From: Lachnospiraceae bacterium
Lineage (GTDB): Bacteria > Bacteroidota > Bacteroidia > Bacteroidales > Muribaculaceae
Direction of reading: 5' to 3'
DNA: 58,895 nt
NCBI GenBank assembly: GCA_023663655.1
Contig: JAMPGZ010000013.1
Span: forward strand, 1-58,895
In this document: in pieces, positions 14,878 through 23,873 of the stretch
Layout: every line of letters starts with the position of its first letter
Numbering within the stretch: the stretch's first letter is position 1
Program-made: the position numbers and the translations under genes
The notes under the pieces: model-generated
What the model was told of the DNA's origin: nothing
Database searches by the model: none
Seen by the model: the letters and a program-made list of their open reading frames with translations, nothing else

Positions 14878-15239
14878 GGCATCTTGAAGAAAATACACAG
14901 ATTGATTGTGTCACTTGGTTTCGACTCCAATACCCCAAGTTGTTCCCTTTCCTACATCATTCACCCAACGGCGGCAAGCGAAATGCGAGAGAGGGTGCGA
15001 GATTCAAAGCAATGGGAACAAAAGCCGGGTTTCCCGATATTGCAATCTATATCCCAGCGTCTGGTTATCATGGGCTATTCATCGAAATGAAAACCAGTAA
15101 AGGCAGGCAAACCGACACTCAAAAAGAATGGCAGGAACTTTTATCTCAGCAAGGATATAAATATGAGGTGTGCCGGGGCTTTGATGAGTTCAGACACATC
15201 GTGAATAAGTATCTAAATCAATATCCACTATACCGATGA
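14874..15239 (+). CDS. VRR-NUC domain nuclease
   Basis: A 121-residue minimal VRR-NUC protein of the PD-(D/E)XK superfamily, related to FAN1 nuclease domains and to stand-alone phage Holliday-junction or flap endonucleases. Visible signatures are HHSPNGGKRNAREGARFKAM, GFPDIAIYIP (catalytic Asp) and LFIEMKTSKGRQT (Glu-x-Lys). It probably resolves branched replication or packaging intermediates. It overlaps both neighbours by 4 nt. Confidence 0.85.
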   Translation: MRHLEENTQIDCVTWFRLQYPKLFPFLHHSPNGGKRNAREGARFKAMGTKAGFPDIAIYIPASGYHGLFIEMKTSKGRQTDTQKEWQELLSQQGYKYEVCRGFDEFRHIVNKYLNQYPLYR

Positions 15240-16081
15240 CCTTAATAGAACTCTTCAACCGATTTTGGAGTCTTAATAGGTATATCCCATTCAAGTCCTT
15301 GGATTGCCAAGTGTATATGTATCTCATATCCCAGTGCAACAAGCAGTATTGGAATAACCCATTTCAATTGCCGCAGCGAATAGTCGAGCGAGAGCTGGAC
15401 CTCAAACGCGATGCGATTGATAAGGCAAAAAACAGACTCCAGCAACGCGGTTTGATCAGGATAAAGAAAGGGAAAGGAAGTGCTGCCCCATGGGTGGAAA
15501 TAGTGGGAGTGAAATGTACGTCCAAAAGTCTTAAAGATGAATTTTGTGTAGATATATGGGACACAAATGATGACACAAATGAAGACACAAATGAAGACAC
15601 AAATCCTACACAAAATGAAAATCCACATTATAATATAAAAGACAATAAGACTAAAAGACAAAAAGACTCTCTTTCTATGCCACTGGGCAAGCCGGTGGAG
15701 GGAGTGCTGGATTTAAAATTTGATGAACCGAAAAAGAAAAAAACAAAATCACGTACTCCGCAAGAATCACCACCAGCCCCAACGATTGAAGAGGTCAAGG
15801 CTCATTTCCTATCCCAAAGTGCCGACACCCGACTTGATGATTGGGAAGCCGAAGCCGAGATATTTTTCAATAATTTCGACGCTACTGACTGGGTAGATGC
15901 TTCCGGTCGAAAAATCAAACGCTGGGATAGCCGTGCCAATCGGTGGATCCTGGAAAAAGAGCAACGTAAAAAATCAAGTCAAACCAATGGAAAATTCCGA
16001 CAACAAACCCAAATTAGCGCCGATAGGCGAGGAACTGAAGCTGATGGCAAGCCGCAAAAAAATTGGGATGCTTCGTTTTAG
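15236..16081 (+). CDS. Replication initiator (winged-helix, O-like) containing the origin
   Basis: A 281-residue protein. Residues 1-85 look like a winged-helix DNA-binding domain (QVYMYLISQCNKQYWNNPFQ ... VERELDLKRDAIDKAKNRLQ). Residues ~105-180 are a low-complexity linker encoded over the iteron array, including a DTNDDTNEDTNEDTN run. The C-terminal ~90 residues form a DnaD/loader-interaction type domain (FFNNFDATDWVDASGRKIKR). It overlaps the DnaC-like loader gene. The organisation mirrors lambda O, whose gene also contains ori. Confidence 0.75.
   Translation: MTLIELFNRFWSLNRYIPFKSLDCQVYMYLISQCNKQYWNNPFQLPQRIVERELDLKRDAIDKAKNRLQQRGLIRIKKGKGSAAPWVEIVGVKCTSKSLKDEFCVDIWDTNDDTNEDTNEDTNPTQNENPHYNIKDNKTKRQKDSLSMPLGKPVEGVLDLKFDEPKKKKTKSRTPQESPPAPTIEEVKAHFLSQSADTRLDDWEAEAEIFFNNFDATDWVDASGRKIKRWDSRANRWILEKEQRKKSSQTNGKFRQQTQISADRRGTEADGKPQKNWDASF
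15560..15645. other. Putative replication origin: iterons plus AT-rich tract
   Basis: Four 12-bp direct repeats with consensus GACACAAATGAA start at 15560, 15572, 15584 and 15596, and a fifth degenerate copy (ACACAAAATGAA) follows at 15608. An AT-rich tract (roughly 15620-15645) that could melt follows directly. All of it lies inside the initiator gene, as in lambdoid origins. Confidence 0.65.
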
Positions 16082-16691
16082 GTTCCCGACAACCGCTCAA
16101 GATGCATATCAGCTCATCGGAGCCTTCTATAATGCCGAAGTCGAACGTCGCGGTCGCAGATGCGTGTTCAGTGAGTTCACTCTTGACAAAATATGGAAGG
16201 TCGCTCAGATACTCACCTCCGACAATCCGAAATTCGGCTTAATCTTCACCGGTCAAGTCGGCAATGGCAAAACCACTCTTCTCCATGCTGTCAATGGCGC
16301 CGCAAGGTATCTTGTCGATCAAAGGAGAATCGACCCTGCCGAATACGGGTACCAGTACAAATCCGATTTTGGAATGGATTTCTTCAATGCTAAGCAATTA
16401 GTGCAGATCGCTAAGACTGATTGGAAACGGTTTGAATCAGTCATGGCAAAACCGATGCTTGCTGTTGATGAGCTTGGAGAGGAGCCTAAGACTGTGATTG
16501 AATACGGCAATGCCATAAACCCGATAATCGACCTCTTCGAGTATCGCTACAATCACCAGAAGTTCACAGTCATTACCACGAATCTTGACCCGGAAGAGAT
16601 TTCTGAGAAATATGGTGCCAGAATTGCCGACCGTTTCCGCGAGATGCTTTCCGCTGTTGTTTTTGGTGATGAAAAATCTTTCCGGATATGA
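15987..16691 (+). CDS. DnaC/IstB-like helicase loader ATPase
   Basis: A 234-residue AAA+ ATPase. Walker A GQVGNGKTTLL (~residue 92), Walker B MLAVDELGEEP, sensor I VITTNLDPEEI and the arginine-bearing GARIADRF make a DnaC-like helicase loader. It would load the replicative helicase at the origin inside the neighbouring initiator gene. An open frame runs upstream to 15897, but ATG 15987 is preferred: it sits directly after an AAGTCAAACCA motif (15976-15986) and overlaps the initiator by 95 nt. Confidence 0.85.
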   Translation: MENSDNKPKLAPIGEELKLMASRKKIGMLRFRFPTTAQDAYQLIGAFYNAEVERRGRRCVFSEFTLDKIWKVAQILTSDNPKFGLIFTGQVGNGKTTLLHAVNGAARYLVDQRRIDPAEYGYQYKSDFGMDFFNAKQLVQIAKTDWKRFESVMAKPMLAVDELGEEPKTVIEYGNAINPIIDLFEYRYNHQKFTVITTNLDPEEISEKYGARIADRFREMLSAVVFGDEKSFRI

Positions 16692-16921
16692 AAGAGAAGC
16701 TATGGGTAAGTTGGCAAACGAGAGATGCCGAAGCCATTGAGCAGATACGCCGTTATTTCGGGATGCCTCATTACACCACCATCAACGGACTGACACCCTG
16801 CGAGATTGACTCAAAGGATATTGCTATGCTGAAAGAGACTGCAAAACGCGGTTTCCTTTCAATCATCAACGAAAAATGGTGTAAAAATGGCGGCATTTAT
16901 TCTTTCATATCTCGTAAATAA
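16688..16921 (+). CDS. Small replication-operon protein, unknown function
   Basis: A 77-residue protein overlapping the loader by 4 nt (MKEKLWVSWQTRDAEAIEQI). It has a beta-alpha start and a basic C-terminus; no known domain is recognised. The second promoter-module copy begins inside its last codons (16878). Position suggests a replication accessory role. Confidence 0.6.
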   Translation: MKEKLWVSWQTRDAEAIEQIRRYFGMPHYTTINGLTPCEIDSKDIAMLKETAKRGFLSIINEKWCKNGGIYSFISRK

Positions 16922-16960
16922 TGACTAACTTTAAACTATAACAAACTACAAGTCAAACCA
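16878..16960 (+). promoter_or_regulatory. Phage promoter module, copy 2 (ParB-MutS gene)
   Basis: The upstream block GGTGTAAAAATGGCGG (16878-16893), 32 nt spacer, -7-like TAACTTTA (16926-16933), and AAGTCAAACCA (16950-16960) 14 nt before ATG 16975. Spacing between block and -7 box is identical to copies 1 and 4. Confidence 0.65.
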
Positions 16961-16974
16961 TTAAAATAAACTTT

Positions 16975-19002
16975 ATGGAAGTTAGAACCATTCCAATCGG
17001 TGAGGTGCATCCGTCACCGATGAACCCTCGCAAAACATTCGATGAGGATGCGATTCATGAGCTTGCCGAGAATATCCGGCATCAAGGACTGATCCAGCCC
17101 ATCACAGTCAGACCCAAGATACTCGAGGGCATAGAACCTGGCAGCGGCGATGCCGTAGCTATCCCCGACGGATATGAGATAGTTTGCGGTGAACGTCGAT
17201 ACCGTGCTATGAGCATCCTCCATGCTGAGAACTCGGAGCAATGGAACTCAATAGCCGCAATCGTGCGAGAGATGACCGATGACGAGGCTTTTGACGCTAT
17301 GATTACCGAGAACCTCCAACGCAAAGACGTAGACCCTATCGAGGAAGCCTACGCTTTCGGTCAGCTTCTCGAAAAGGGAAACACAGCTGAAGAGGTGGCT
17401 CTCCGCTTCGGCAAGTCGGTCAGATTCGTTCAGGATCGTGTCAAACTCAACAACCTCATTCCGGAGTTGCTTCTCAAAGTAAGGGACGGCTCTATGGTTA
17501 TCGCCGCCGGCATGGTCATCTGTAAATTTGAGGAATCGTCACAACGCAAATTCCTATCAGCCTACGGCAACTATGAGAAAATCGGCAAGGACGCAGCTAA
17601 CCGTTTCACTGCCTCCGAATTCATGATGCTCAACCGTTCCTCTTGGTATCAGCATGATGACAATGACTTTGAGGGTGGTTGCGACTGCAAGTGTGTTGAG
17701 TGTCCTATCAATACGGCAAATGCCAACTGTCTTTTCTGGGAGATGAAAGCCTCAGATGAGGGCAAATGCACCTGCCGTCCTAAATTTGAAGCCAAGCATC
17801 GTGCCTATATGCTTCACTTCATTGACGGAATGGCAGATGATCTCATTAAAAAAGGCGATGCGCTTGAATATGGTAAAACAGTCCTCATTGACACGGCAAG
17901 CTGTTGGAACGCCGACTCGAAGAGAATCCACGATGAAGTCATTGCTGACATCACAGAGAAAGGTTTTGAGGTAGTCAAGCCGGACGAGGTTTTCCGTAGC
18001 CGCGTCTATTACCCTGCCACTGATGACCGCATCCCCGAGATGCTCAAAAATGGCGAGTGCTACCGTTGCATCGACATTTTCAGCAATGGTGATTTGCCCT
18101 CTCCCAAAGTGGCTCACTACTACATCAAGCCAATCTCAAAAGACGCTCCTGCCACTCCCGGCGAAATCGCGCCTCCCGAAGCTGTGAAACTCGTTGGTCA
18201 GTACAAGCGTAATCTGGAGATCTGTAATGAGAAACTTGGCAAGAATCATTCCGACATGGCAAAAGAGATGGGTACAACTCGCCGCCGTGGTCCACTCAAA
18301 GATGAAGAGCAAATCGGATTCGACGCGCTCATACTAAGCCAGCTCCCTGCCGAGTTCTTCTCCAAGTATTACAAAATCTGCCAATCCTCGGGTATGCGAC
18401 CCACAGTCCAACAAATCTACGACATCGCCAAGGGCAACGCCGATGACCGCGACTTATGGTATCGTGAGTTCCTACGAGTGAAGATGAGCGAGGGTTGGTA
18501 TCCCGGAGCCCTCTCCGCTCATATCTGTTCCGAGGTAATGAGGCTTTGGAAACCCGATGAAGTTCAGGAGGAGGATATGAAAATTATCCGAGCCACCGAG
18601 AAAAAGAACGCCAAACTCAAAGAGCGGCTTGAAGAACTTGGCTACGATGTGTGGGGCAAGAAAATCAAAACCGAGAAGAAAGCCGACCAAGACGAGTCGG
18701 TAATCCACGAGACCACCTCGGACAAATCGCTTATGGAGCAGTACGAGGAAATGAAGAAGAAGCACCCCGACTCAATTCTCCTTTTCCGTGTCGGTGACTT
18801 CTACGAGTTATTCGAGCATGACGCGGCCACCGCCGCAACAGTCCTCGGTATCACTCTTACGACCAGACGCACCAAGGGCAAAGAACATCAGCTTGCCGGA
18901 TTCCCTCACCACGCATTAGACACCTACCTACCCAAGTTGGTAAGAGCGGGCAAGCGAGTGGCTATCTGCGAGCAACTGCAAGACCCGAAGAAAAAGAAAT
19001 AA
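16975..19002 (+). CDS. ParB-like protein fused to MutS domain I
   Basis: A 675-residue fusion. Residues 1-~190 are a ParB N-terminal domain and helix-turn-helix ([39 protein letters not shown]). Around 235-265 a Cys-rich cluster (CDCKCVECP ... CTC) suggests metal binding. Residues ~585-675 match MutS domain I, the mismatch-reading domain, including [11 protein letters not shown] with its Phe-x-Glu wedge, then [20 protein letters not shown] and AICEQLQDP. The MutS clamp and ATPase domains are absent. It could tether a ParB clamp or nuclease to mismatched or modified bases; this is inference. It stands alone between promoter copy 2 and a terminator. Confidence 0.8.
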   Translation: MEVRTIPIGEVHPSPMNPRKTFDEDAIHELAENIRHQGLIQPITVRPKILEGIEPGSGDAVAIPDGYEIVCGERRYRAMSILHAENSEQWNSIAAIVREMTDDEAFDAMITENLQRKDVDPIEEAYAFGQLLEKGNTAEEVALRFGKSVRFVQDRVKLNNLIPELLLKVRDGSMVIAAGMVICKFEESSQRKFLSAYGNYEKIGKDAANRFTASEFMMLNRSSWYQHDDNDFEGGCDCKCVECPINTANANCLFWEMKASDEGKCTCRPKFEAKHRAYMLHFIDGMADDLIKKGDALEYGKTVLIDTASCWNADSKRIHDEVIADITEKGFEVVKPDEVFRSRVYYPATDDRIPEMLKNGECYRCIDIFSNGDLPSPKVAHYYIKPISKDAPATPGEIAPPEAVKLVGQYKRNLEICNEKLGKNHSDMAKEMGTTRRRGPLKDEEQIGFDALILSQLPAEFFSKYYKICQSSGMRPTVQQIYDIAKGNADDRDLWYREFLRVKMSEGWYPGALSAHICSEVMRLWKPDEVQEEDMKIIRATEKKNAKLKERLEELGYDVWGKKIKTEKKADQDESVIHETTSDKSLMEQYEEMKKKHPDSILLFRVGDFYELFEHDAATAATVLGITLTTRRTKGKEHQLAGFPHHALDTYLPKLVRAGKRVAICEQLQDPKKKK

Positions 19003-19020
19003 CACATCATCAAACCACCT

Positions 19021-19062
19021 ACGGCACCAGTACCCACCTCGGATATTGGTGCCGTCTTTTTT
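19021..19062 (+). terminator. Intrinsic terminator after ParB-MutS gene
   Basis: ACGGCACCA (19021-19029) pairs with TGGTGCCGT (19047-19055), followed by C and six T. It isolates the ParB-MutS gene as its own transcription unit, although the next ATG is only 10 nt downstream. Confidence 0.85.
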
Positions 19063-19071
19063 CATCGACAA

Positions 19072-21264
19072 ATGAACTATCAAGATATACTTGAAAGGAA
19101 GAAAGTGCGGCGTATCGAGTCGGGGTTTGATGCTCCGGATCTTAATCCCGCGCTGTTCGACTTTCAGCAATATTGCGTCCGCAAGATGCTCAAGATGGGT
19201 AAGGGGGCAATATTTGCCGGATGTGGCAATGGCAAAACTCTGATGCAGCTTGAATGGGCAAGGCGTGTCGCCGAGCATGAGGGCAAGCCGGTTCTTATAC
19301 TTGCTCCGCTTTCGGTCAGCAAACAGACCATCGCGGAGGGTGCTTTGTTCGGTTATCATGTCGTATTGCACCGCGACCGAACATCAGATGATAATCTAAT
19401 CATAACCAACTATGAACAGCTTGAAAATATAAATGCAGATGAATTCGTAGGCGTGGTGCTCGATGAATCCTCTATACTCAAGAACTTCACAGGGCATTAC
19501 AAGAGGTTGTTAATAGATGTCTTTGCACACATTCCATACAAACTATGCTGCTCCGCCACTCCATCACCCAATGACCTCAATGAGATAGGCAACCATTCCG
19601 AGTTCCTTGACGTTCTTGATGCTCAGGATATGCGTTCCCGTTGGTTTGTCAGAGAGGATGGCATGAACAATTACCGACTTAAAGGGCACGCCAAATCCGA
19701 CTTCTATGGATGGATAGCATCTTGGGCTATAATGTTCGAGAATCCTGCCGACATCGGTTTCATAGAGACAGGAAAGAAGTTTATACTGCCTCCACTCAAT
19801 TATGTTGAACATTCGATTGAATCCGCACCCGAAGCTGGTTGCATATTCGCTTCAGGAATCGTAAATGCCACCAATTTCAATGCCGAGCTTCGCAAGACGA
19901 TGCCCGAACGGATGGAGATGGCTGTTAAACTCGCACGTGAAGTTGAAGGTCAGGTCCTCATCTGGATTAAGCAGAACGCCGAGGGAGATATGCTCCGCAA
20001 GCTGCTTCCCGAAGCTGTAGAGGTCAGGGGCAATGACAAGGACACCGTAAAGGAAGAGCGGTTGAGCGACTTTGCCGCCGGCAAATTCAAAATCCTCATC
20101 TCGAAAGCGAAGATATGCGGTTACGGCATGAACTTCCAGAACTGCGGCACTCAAATCTTCACGGCTCCGGACTTTTCGTTTGAGGACTTTTACCAGCAAG
20201 TGCGGCGCTCATACCGTTTCGGGCGTAAGGGAGCGGTAAACATTCATCTTATAATCACAGACTCAATGGCAAACGCAAGAGCGACAATAGAACGTAAACA
20301 AAAGAACTTTGAGGAGATGCTTCATGAGATTAACCAGAATGTGAACGAGCAGAGCTACGGACTCCTCAACGAATATGAATATCGGGAATACAAAGATGAC
20401 TTCGTGTTTCTGATGAAAGGCGATACTACAATCGAGATTAAGAGAATCCCCGACAACTCCGTTGACCTCATCATCTTCTCGCCTCCTTTTTCGTCGCTGT
20501 TCACCTACTCCAACTACATTCACGACATGGGGAATAACGAGAGCCACGAGGAATTTTTCGCCCAATACGCTTTCCTCCTGCGGGAGTTGTACCGCATACT
20601 GAAACCCGGACGTTTGATGTGCTGCCATACCAAAGACCTCGGCGTGTATAAGAACTCTGCCGGATATACAGGTATGTACGACTTCACCGGAGAGCATACA
20701 CGCCATGTTTTAGTTGAGGGCTTTAAATTACACTCCAAAATCACAATTTTCTGTGATCCGGTCTTGGAGATGCAGCGTACCAAGACGCAACGCTTACTTT
20801 ATAAGCAGGTGACCTCCGACAGTTCAAAGACAGGCATCGGAATGGCTGAGTATATCACCATTTTCAAGAAATGGGACGGTGATGAATCGGATTGGGAGCC
20901 TATTACCAATCTCAACAAAGAGAACTTCCCTCTTGAGACATGGCAGAAATGGGCATCTCCGGTGTGGATGGACATCAAGCGTACCGATGTGCTGACTGCG
21001 TCCGAAGGCACGGCGATGGGTGATGAGAAACACATCTGCCCGCTCCAGCTCGAGGTGATAAACAGGCTCGTGAATCTTTGGAGCAATGAGGGAGAGGTGG
21101 TGTTCACGCCTTTCTTGGGTATCGGTTCCGAGATCTACGAGGCTGTAAAGAACAACCGCCGTGGCATAGGATGCGAATTGAAAGACAGTTACTTTGATGT
21201 CGCCGTCAAGAACATTAAAAAGATAGAGGCATCCGCCCAACAAAAAACACTATTCGATTTCTAA
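19072..21264 (+). CDS. Helicase-DNA methyltransferase fusion
   Basis: A 730-residue fusion. Residues 1-~430 are an SF2 helicase: AGCGNGKT (~50), LDESSILKN (~130), CSATPSPND (~160) and QQVRRSYRFGRKG (~375). Residues ~440-725 are a beta-class amino-methyltransferase with motif IV SPPFSSLF (~470) before motif I TPFLGIGSE (~678) and RGIGCELKDSYFDVA. SPPF favours N4-cytosine methylation, but N6-adenine is not excluded. A translocating methyltransferase could protect the phage genome without a fixed long target. A ParB-like gene and a glycosyltransferase gene follow, so it may begin a DNA-modification cassette. Confidence 0.85.
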   Translation: MNYQDILERKKVRRIESGFDAPDLNPALFDFQQYCVRKMLKMGKGAIFAGCGNGKTLMQLEWARRVAEHEGKPVLILAPLSVSKQTIAEGALFGYHVVLHRDRTSDDNLIITNYEQLENINADEFVGVVLDESSILKNFTGHYKRLLIDVFAHIPYKLCCSATPSPNDLNEIGNHSEFLDVLDAQDMRSRWFVREDGMNNYRLKGHAKSDFYGWIASWAIMFENPADIGFIETGKKFILPPLNYVEHSIESAPEAGCIFASGIVNATNFNAELRKTMPERMEMAVKLAREVEGQVLIWIKQNAEGDMLRKLLPEAVEVRGNDKDTVKEERLSDFAAGKFKILISKAKICGYGMNFQNCGTQIFTAPDFSFEDFYQQVRRSYRFGRKGAVNIHLIITDSMANARATIERKQKNFEEMLHEINQNVNEQSYGLLNEYEYREYKDDFVFLMKGDTTIEIKRIPDNSVDLIIFSPPFSSLFTYSNYIHDMGNNESHEEFFAQYAFLLRELYRILKPGRLMCCHTKDLGVYKNSAGYTGMYDFTGEHTRHVLVEGFKLHSKITIFCDPVLEMQRTKTQRLLYKQVTSDSSKTGIGMAEYITIFKKWDGDESDWEPITNLNKENFPLETWQKWASPVWMDIKRTDVLTASEGTAMGDEKHICPLQLEVINRLVNLWSNEGEVVFTPFLGIGSEIYEAVKNNRRGIGCELKDSYFDVAVKNIKKIEASAQQKTLFDF

Positions 21265-21368
21265 CCCACTAAGGCATGCAAAAGAACAAATCCCCTCCTT
21301 AGTACAATGAGTGAGACAAGTCAAACCAATCAATCCGTGGGAACAGTAATCAGTCATTACCATAACAC

Positions 21369-21722
21369 ATGATAGTCATAAACAACAAACTTGCCAAGGA
21401 GGTGCTTGCCAATGCCATCGCAAGCTGCCGTGTCGGTTCCGGCTCATCACCGCAAGCGTATCTGTTGCAGGCTCTCGTCCATCTGAATTTCATCTTTGAA
21501 GTAAGGAAAGACCAGGGACTCATCATTCCGAAAGATAGAACGCTTGACAAGTGGTCAAGCACGGAGATCGCTGTCGCGGACACGATAAATTGGCTTGTCG
21601 CTTTCTTGGAAAAGCTCAACTGTGACGACATAGAACAGTTGCTGAGGGATGTTGCTGACTACCGCTCACGGCATCCCGACTATCCCCAAGGGCAATGGCC
21701 TTACGCCAAAGTCTCTAAGTAG
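21369..21722 (+). CDS. Conserved hypothetical protein
   Basis: A 117-residue soluble helical protein starting MIVINNKLAKEVLANAIASC, with no recognised motif. An AAGTCAAACCA leader motif is at 21318-21328, here 40 nt before the ATG, and a 7-bp inverted repeat (ACTAAGG/CCTTAGT, 21268-21303) lies in the 104-nt gap upstream. It sits within the DNA-modification region. Confidence 0.6.
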   Translation: MIVINNKLAKEVLANAIASCRVGSGSSPQAYLLQALVHLNFIFEVRKDQGLIIPKDRTLDKWSSTEIAVADTINWLVAFLEKLNCDDIEQLLRDVADYRSRHPDYPQGQWPYAKVSK

Positions 21723-21777
21723 GTTTGGTCAAAGACTGTTTAAAGATGAAGTATAATCCGATGAAGTATTAAGCATA

Positions 21778-22434
21778 ATGACACAAACAATCCCGATCAC
21801 GCTCCTTGATTTCAATAAGGGGCAACTAAAAGGACTCCCGAAGAATCCCCGGTTCTTCCGGGACTATCGCTATGAGGCGATGAAAAAGAGCATTGCGGAA
21901 TCTCCCGAGATGCTTCAGCTGCGCGAGCTTATCGTGTATCCATATCCGGAAGGACGCTACGTTGTGGTGTGCGGCAATCTGAGGCTGAGAGCCTGCAAGG
22001 AGCTTGGTTACAAAGAGCTGCCATGCAAAGTCCTTGACTCATCCTCCGATGTGAAGAAATTGCGTGAATATGCCACCAAGGACAACGTGAATTTTGGCGA
22101 GAACGACATGGACGTGATGGCGAATGAATGGGACAAGGATGAGCTTCAGGACTGGGGCGTGGAGTTTGCCATGGAAAAACAGACTGACAAGTTCAGGGAG
22201 CGATTTGATGCCATCACCGATGAGAGTGCCGTATATCCGTTAATCCCGAAGTTCGATGAGAAGCATGAGCTTTTCATCATATCATCAGCCAATGAAGTTG
22301 ACAGTAATTGGCTCCGTGAGCGGCTGGGAATGCAGCGGATGCGTTCCTACAAGACCGGCAAAGTGAGCAAGAGTAATGTAATCGACATCAAAGACGTGCG
22401 CCATGCCCTTGAAGATAGTGATACCAAGCCATAA
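21778..22434 (+). CDS. ParB-like protein of the modification cassette
   Basis: A 218-residue protein. The N-terminal ~110 residues are ParB-like (LKGLPKNPRFF, YPEGRYVVVCGNLRLRACKE, then DNVNFGENDMD). This subtype is often encoded beside DNA methyltransferases in phages. The C-terminal part has a second small domain (EKHELFIISSANEVDSNWLR). Its 3' end overlaps the glycosyltransferase gene by 32 nt, an unusually long overlap that implies tight co-expression. Confidence 0.75.
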   Translation: MTQTIPITLLDFNKGQLKGLPKNPRFFRDYRYEAMKKSIAESPEMLQLRELIVYPYPEGRYVVVCGNLRLRACKELGYKELPCKVLDSSSDVKKLREYATKDNVNFGENDMDVMANEWDKDELQDWGVEFAMEKQTDKFRERFDAITDESAVYPLIPKFDEKHELFIISSANEVDSNWLRERLGMQRMRSYKTGKVSKSNVIDIKDVRHALEDSDTKP

Positions 22435-23155
22435 GCGACATGATAGGGTGTTCGCTAAGAAACTGCTCACCGACCCGATAATCTGCGTCGCAGAGAGTCA
22501 GGCTGACCTCTACCGGCAGTTCAATCCGGAGTGCGAGATTGTGACGCATCCCGATGATGTCATCGGGCTTGTTCCAAAACGGAATTGGATGGCAAAGCAC
22601 TTCGGTGAGGTGTTCATGATTGATGATGATGTTCATGCTGTGAAAAATCTAATGGCTGAGAAAGGAGAGCTGACGGTTGTCAAAGATCCTGCCGCCATTA
22701 CGGCGATAATCCGCAATCTCTATGATATAGCTTGCCTTCTTGACATTCACCTGTTCGGTTTCACATCAAGAATCTCGCCGGTGATGTATGATGAGACGGC
22801 ATATTACTCGCTCTCAAATATGATTACCGGCTGCTCCTATGGGGTCCGTTACAATAAAAATGTGTGGTGGAACGAGGAACTGAAGCTGAAAGAGGACTTT
22901 TGGATCTCGTGCTACATGAAGTTCAAGGAGCGACGTATATTAACCGACCTCCGCTACAACTTCGCCCAGAAAGGCACGTTTGTCAGCGAGGGAGGTTTGG
23001 CGTCCATACGCAATCAGGAGGAAGAGCGGCGGTCGATCATGTTTATCAAAAAGCACTTTGGCGATAGCATAAATATGAAAGGCAAGACTCGCAATGGCAA
23101 GGATGAGACACGGCAGCTTGTGGAATATAATATCTCTTGCAAGTTCAAATTCTAA
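22403..23155 (+). CDS. TET-associated-type glycosyltransferase (DNA hypermodification)
   Basis: A 250-residue protein resembling the GT-A-like TET-associated glycosyltransferases (TAGT) of phages, which add sugars to modified DNA bases. Visible features are KIVIPSHKRHDRVFAKKLL at the N-terminus, QADLYRQFNPECEIV, GLVPKRNWMAKHF and the metal-binding MIDDDVH (~residue 74), with MITGCSYGVR and LKEDFWISC later. The neighbouring ParB-like and methyltransferase genes fit a DNA-modification cassette. No TET/JBP dioxygenase was recognised in this window, so the acceptor base is unknown. Confidence 0.65.
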   Translation: MPLKIVIPSHKRHDRVFAKKLLTDPIICVAESQADLYRQFNPECEIVTHPDDVIGLVPKRNWMAKHFGEVFMIDDDVHAVKNLMAEKGELTVVKDPAAITAIIRNLYDIACLLDIHLFGFTSRISPVMYDETAYYSLSNMITGCSYGVRYNKNVWWNEELKLKEDFWISCYMKFKERRILTDLRYNFAQKGTFVSEGGLASIRNQEEERRSIMFIKKHFGDSINMKGKTRNGKDETRQLVEYNISCKFKF

Positions 23156-23166
23156 CTCAAACGTCA

Positions 23167-23234
23167 GTAAAAGTTAATGCGTAAAAATGGCGGCAATTCC
23201 GTTGCCTGCTATCAGCTTTTTATGGTTAACTTTA
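23167..23234 (+). promoter_or_regulatory. Phage promoter module, copy 3
   Basis: GTAAAAGTTAATGCGTAAAAATGGCGG in two parts (23167-23180, 23181-23193), 33 nt spacer, and TAACTTTA (23227-23234). The AAGTCAAACC leader is missing; the leader carries AAGGAG (23243-23248) instead, before ATG 23264. Confidence 0.6.
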
Positions 23235-23263
23235 CTGAAAACAAGGAGATTAAACTGTGAGTT

Positions 23264-23854
23264 ATGATAATTAGGACTATAGGAGGATATGACTTTTTCG
23301 AGGTCAGTTCCGCGATGCAGAAAGCCATCCGTCGAGCCGACGCGAGAGTGGCGGGATTCTTTGCCTTGGAGTTGTGGTCAAGCGGCTATCTTGATTATGT
23401 GTGGAAGCGTCTGTTCACGATCAGCGCCGAGGACTGTTATGGCATCATCACGAAAGAGATTGAGGCGTTATGGCAAGGGCATGAGATGGTCAACAAAGGT
23501 AAGAAAGACCCTAAAGGGCGTATTTTCTTGAGCAAAGCCGTCATTCTGTTGTGTGAGTGTCGTAAGAGCCGTGATGCGGATCATCTGCAAAACCTCATAT
23601 ACGACCGCAACGATGTGGAGGTGGATATGTGGATTGAAGATGTCAGACGCTATCCGATAGATATTCCGCCTTATACCTATGACGTTCATACCCGGAAAGG
23701 CAAGAAAATGGGGCGTACAAAAGAGGAATTTTTCAGGAATGAATATGAGGCTTTGCAGCCGCGAGTTCCGGGGCTCTTTGATGACCTCGTTCCGACACCA
23801 ACAAATAACAACCTGTTTAACGGCACGGCTGACCAACAGTCCGAGCCGGTTTAA
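23264..23854 (+). CDS. RarA/MgsA C-terminal-like protein
   Basis: A 196-residue helical protein. GYDFFEVSSAMQKAIRRADA, then GFFALELWSSGYLDYVWKRL and FTISAEDCYGI parallel the C-terminal oligomerisation domain of RarA/MgsA, without the AAA+ ATPase. A stand-alone version could bind SSB-coated forks or act as a dominant partner of host RarA. It ends in a disordered tail. The likeness is by eye. Confidence 0.5.
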   Translation: MIIRTIGGYDFFEVSSAMQKAIRRADARVAGFFALELWSSGYLDYVWKRLFTISAEDCYGIITKEIEALWQGHEMVNKGKKDPKGRIFLSKAVILLCECRKSRDADHLQNLIYDRNDVEVDMWIEDVRRYPIDIPPYTYDVHTRKGKKMGRTKEEFFRNEYEALQPRVPGLFDDLVPTPTNNNLFNGTADQQSEPV

Positions 23855-23873
23855 TTTTTAACCTCTAAATTAA

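Noticed and set aside
15242-15661. Leftward ORF over the iterons with a CVFICVFICV repeat
   Set aside because: It is simply the complement of the iteron repeats within the initiator gene.
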